Assembly (NCBI RefSeq): GCF_024713945.1
Contig: NC_134680.1
Location: 6,693,501-6,757,500, forward strand
Length of the DNA stretch: 64,000 bases
Direction: 5' to 3'
Source: Dermatophagoides farinae
Taxonomy: Eukaryota > Arthropoda > Arachnida > Sarcoptiformes > Pyroglyphidae
Position 1 is the first letter of the stretch. Each line of letters starts with the position of its first letter. Both the position numbers and the translations under genes were made by a program. A model generated the notes under the pieces. It did no database searches. It was not told the origin of the DNA and saw nothing but the letters and a program-made list of their open reading frames with translations. Shown piece after piece: positions 61,141 to 64,000 of the stretch.

Positions 61141-63837
61141 AATTCGTAAAGTTCAAAACTCTTCAAGTTCAATTTTTTTTCTTTCTCTCACATTCTATGA
61201 CTGTTGTGTACGTTTTGTTTTTTTTCCATTTTCAAGGGCCCAATTTTTATTTTATTTAGTCACATCAATTTTTTTTTGTGGATCAAAAATAAACAGTTCC
61301 AACAACGGCAGAGAGAGCGAGAAAGTGTTTTTTTCTCCATCAAGTTGTTAAAGGTCAATGCTACACCGAATAACTAAGGGCCCATTATTCATTATTCAAG
61401 TTTCATGAATGAATCCGTTCGTTTCGTTTTTTTTCGATTCAACAAGTTTTTTCCCTATTGTTGTTGTTGAATGATTATAAAATTAAGGAAACCAACCACG
61501 CACACACACACACATCTTAACAAGTTGGGAAAAAAGATTCAAAATATTAAAAGTTTAAAAGATGAGAAAGCAAAAAAAAACTTTTTAGATTTATCTGCAG
61601 TGCTTCATAATAAAATGAAAAGTTTCCAGAAAAAATTTTCCAGAAATTTTTTTTTGAGTAAAAATAACCCAGAGATAGCACTAGCTTGGCATTTTTCATT
61701 GTGAGTAAAAATTTAAGCCAATGTGAGTGATAATCAGAGCAAATCTCTTAATGCTCCATTGATAAAATCCGGACAGCACCACCTTATATAATAACCGGAT
61801 CTTGTCAATGTCAAGACACATTAAAAAAAACAAAATTTTACTCGTTTTGTAATTTTAAAGATTGAACTTGTCCACTTTAAGTATGTGTTAAGTTTTTTTC
61901 TGACAGTTTTTTTTTTGATCACAAAATAAAATTAAACACAAAACTTTGTGAAAAAAATGAAGGTCAAAAAACTTTTTCTTTTTCTTTTCATTTTGCTTGT
62001 TTGTTTGTTTGTTTGTTGACCTGTATTTTCAATGTCAAGACCAAATAAATGAATTGAATAAATTAAAAATTGAATGTCTGACAGTAGAAAACGTTGTACG
62101 TATATATAATTTATTTTTTTTTTTTCATCTTTGTCGTCGTTGTTGATTTACAACGAGCTGAAAAATTATCTGGAAACTATAGTGAATAAGAGAAAATAAA
62201 AATGCTACTCAATTGCTGATCATAAGCGCTCGTGCTCAACTTTGTATTATTATATCACAGCGATAATTGAGATTTGAACCTTTTTTTGTCAGACCAAGTT
62301 CAAGTTCAAATCTAGCTGTGTGTTCCATAAAAAAAAAATATTGTGACTATGCGGCATAGCATCAAATATTTGTAAATTGTTTTGTTTTCCGCCAAATCCA
62401 TATCGGATATGGCCATCATTTTATTGCGAATTGTCATTGGAATTTTTTTCATTTCGTTTTGTTTTTTCCTTTTCAGAGGAAAAAAATGAGGAAAACCGAA
62501 AAATTTAAAATAAATGAAAATTTAGTCTATTAAAAATTCAAGTAAAAAAAACAAGGAAACAGATTGACTTTTCGTCGATTGTGATGGACAAATGATCTAT
62601 GATGCTTGAAAAACATCCACAACAGTGTTTCGTTCAATTGATTGATTCGATCAATCAATCAATCACTCAATCTCTAAATCATTCGTGCAGCGACAAAATG
62701 ACCATATATTGTTATTATGTTTGGCCTTTTTTGTTGTTTTTGATTGCGGCCATTTCTCTCTTTATTTATCTCACTTTCTGTCATTTTTGATTTGAAAAAA
62801 AGAGATGGAAAAAAATTTTGAGGTAAAAATCATCACCCATCAATTGTTTTAACCTTCAAAATCATATCCAACAACAAAAAAAAAAATTTAGATCAATTGA
62901 ATTGTGTAATTTTTGAGATATGTTGTTGCTTCAGCTGCACTTGAAAATCGATTGATTGGCAGTAATTTAAAAAAAACTTACATTTAAGCCATGCAGGTAC
63001 ATATTTCATACCAGGATGGCTGAATTCATTTCCATTGTTACATTCTATTTCTGTTTTGTTGTTCGACACTGTCGTTGTAGTTGTGTCCGAATGTTTGTTT
63101 TGGTTTTGAAATTGTCCATAATAATCATTAGCCAATAATGATTGCCAATTGATACTTTTCTCCAGGCTTATAAATGCTTTACGATCTAATAATGTATCAA
63201 TTTTACTACCACTTTCATTAGTGGAAGTGTTATTTCCGCCGGTTGTTTTTATCATCTGATTATTCACCATTTTCTGTTGTTGTTGTTGATTTAATTTTGT
63301 TGAAATTATTCCGACTAGTTCGGAATTTCTTTCCAGATAAATTTCATCATTACCACCTGGTTTCATTGTACGACGTTGTTGTGCACTAAATATATGATGA
63401 TTATTATTATTGATAATCGATCGATTTGTTGATGATAATCGAAGAATTGACTTTGATTGCTGATTTTGTTGTTGTTTTATTGGTGATATTGTTGGTTTTG
63501 ATTGTCGAATTCCATGAATTGATGATGATGAGTTATAACTGTGTGGATTCTTTTGTGGTTTTAATTTTTTCTTCTGTTGTTGTTGTTGTAGATTATTGTT
63601 GGTAATAAAACCAATAGAATTCGATGATGGGATTGATCGATAAAAGTGATGATGATGTTGATGATTCGGTTGATGAGTAAAATTTCTTTGCAACGAAAAC
63701 ACTGATGATGATGATGATTGTGAAGATGTTGAAGATGTCGAAAATGTTTGTGATTGTTTTTTCTGATAATGATGATGATGATAATTAAAATATATTGATG
63801 GTGATGATGACATGACATTAATGATTGAATTGGCCAT
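56288..63837 (-). CDS. smg: Smaug (SAMD4-like) SAM-domain RNA-binding translational repressor (8 exons, 1107 aa)
   Basis: Minus-strand exons 63837-62982, 59698-59225, 59152-59045, 58906-58500, 58439-58204, 57664-57499, 57440-56667 and 56590-56288 join in frame. The family signature GMKYVPAWLK crosses the first junction into LRLHKYASIFAHMSYDDMM, ITKGARQKL and SIQKLRAR (SAM, about residues 276-340). The RNA-contacting Lys-Gly-Ala-Arg-x-Lys stretch is kept. After it come helices matching the PHAT region (LLESERQL, then IRAFLSTPI), and IKRILDKCLLHEAF at about 604-617 matches its last part, here split by an Asp/Ser-rich insert. Smaug binds stem-loops with a CUGGC-type loop and recruits deadenylation or repression factors (family knowledge). 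The rest is low-complexity His/Asn/Gln/Ser. The N-terminal Smaug similarity regions are not visible; an in-frame stop sits right before the ATG. Confidence 0.88.
60254..60292. repeat. 12-bp perfect inverted repeat in Smaug intron 1
   Basis: CGTGAATATTTA (60254-60265) and TAAATATTCACG (60281-60292) pair perfectly around a 15-nt loop. Too short for a typical miRNA precursor stem unless extended; the flanks do not extend it clearly. Confidence 0.7.
60479..60509. repeat. 11-bp perfect inverted repeat in Smaug intron 1
   Basis: GTCATGTCATT (60479-60489) and AATGACATGAC (60499-60509) pair around a 9-nt loop. Tandem CATGTCA/TGACATG cores could also be read as repeated transcription-factor half-sites. 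Confidence 0.7.
62270..62313. repeat. Inverted repeat with tRNA T-loop-like arms
   Basis: AGATTTGAAC (62270-62279) and GTTCAAATCT (62304-62313) pair perfectly around a 24-nt loop; GTTCAA is also repeated in tandem before the right arm. The arms resemble the B-box (GTTCAAATC) of a tRNA in both directions, but no cloverleaf can be folded on either strand. Confidence 0.6.
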
Positions 63838-64000
63838 TTAATAAATGAATGACACACACACACACACAGAGCTACATTTGAAAAATTGATCCAGAATCAA
63901 ATTTATCAAAAAAAAAAAAAATTGGGAAATTTAATTTTTTCCACGATGACACTTTACTTTGATGATGACAAAATTTAGATTTGCAAGTATTTTTCTTTTC
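63838..64000. other. Upstream flank of Smaug
   Basis: A CA microsatellite at about 63851-63868 and A/T runs lie just upstream of the Smaug ATG. An in-frame stop precedes the ATG directly, so no coding extension is possible without splicing. Promoter or earlier exons would be beyond the window end. Confidence 0.5.

Larger units (their letters stand above)
59699..62981 (-). other. First intron of Smaug (3.3 kb)
   Basis: GTAAGT donor after the codon for Lys285 plus one base; acceptor CACCCAG before the SAM exon, phase 1. It contains several perfect inverted repeats (60254-60292, 60479-60509, 62270-62313), CA/GT and AG microsatellites, and no exon I can support. Given these structures, a regulatory element or small RNA is possible but unproven. 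Confidence 0.6.

Noticed and set aside
62221-62320. tRNA gene suggested by GTTCAAATC
   Set aside because: No D-arm, anticodon arm or acceptor stem can be drawn on either strand.

Overview
The window looks like nuclear DNA of a small-genome arthropod, most likely an acariform (astigmatan) mite such as a house-dust or scab mite. The reasons are: AT-rich DNA full of CA/GT, CTT, CAA and ATG-type microsatellites and A/T runs; spliced genes with many 59-104 nt GT-AG introns; and proteins full of Asn, Asp, Ser, Thr and Gln runs. The animal-lineage gene set (activin-type TGF-beta, Smaug, TPR, NFU1, lipid-transfer lipoprotein relatives) fits this. The genus is inferred, not proven. There are no operons, ribosome-binding sites or CRISPR arrays.

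Left part, plus strand. Two secreted relatives of the large lipid transfer protein (vitellogenin/apolipophorin) N-terminal domain lie in tandem. Gene A (460-4322, 8 exons, 914 aa) is compact. Gene B (13960-25313, 8 exons, 1563 aa) has a mucin-like N-terminal extension, a 4.7 kb first intron and a helical middle region. They share three intron positions with the same phase, so they are ancient duplicates. Gene A seems to lack the helical region. The 9.6 kb between them, and 25.3-37.6 kb, are mostly microsatellite and low-complexity DNA.

Centre, minus strand. A full activin/inhibin-beta-like TGF-beta precursor (37571-44871, 7 exons, 546 aa) could be assembled by joining very short exons. It has a prodomain, an RAKR cleavage site and a 102-residue nine-cysteine mature domain. 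The mature domain is cut into five exons, three of them only 48-54 nt. Around 48.3-49.7 kb lies an unresolved island, open on both strands and split by a 5'-truncated LINE-type retrotransposon with a 15-bp target-site duplication.

Right part, minus strand. Three housekeeping or regulatory genes are packed head to tail: Smaug (SAM-domain RNA-binding translational repressor, 56288-63837, 8 exons), mitochondrial NFU1 (54939-55964, 3 exons) and a TPR/Megator-like nuclear-pore coiled-coil protein (49751-54654, 3 exons), separated by about 300 bp each. They are not obviously linked in function; the spacing suggests promoters squeezed between neighbours.

Exon ends were chosen by eye from GT-AG sites, frame continuity and family alignment from memory. 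Every spliced model adds up to a multiple of three, but none is checked against RNA data.
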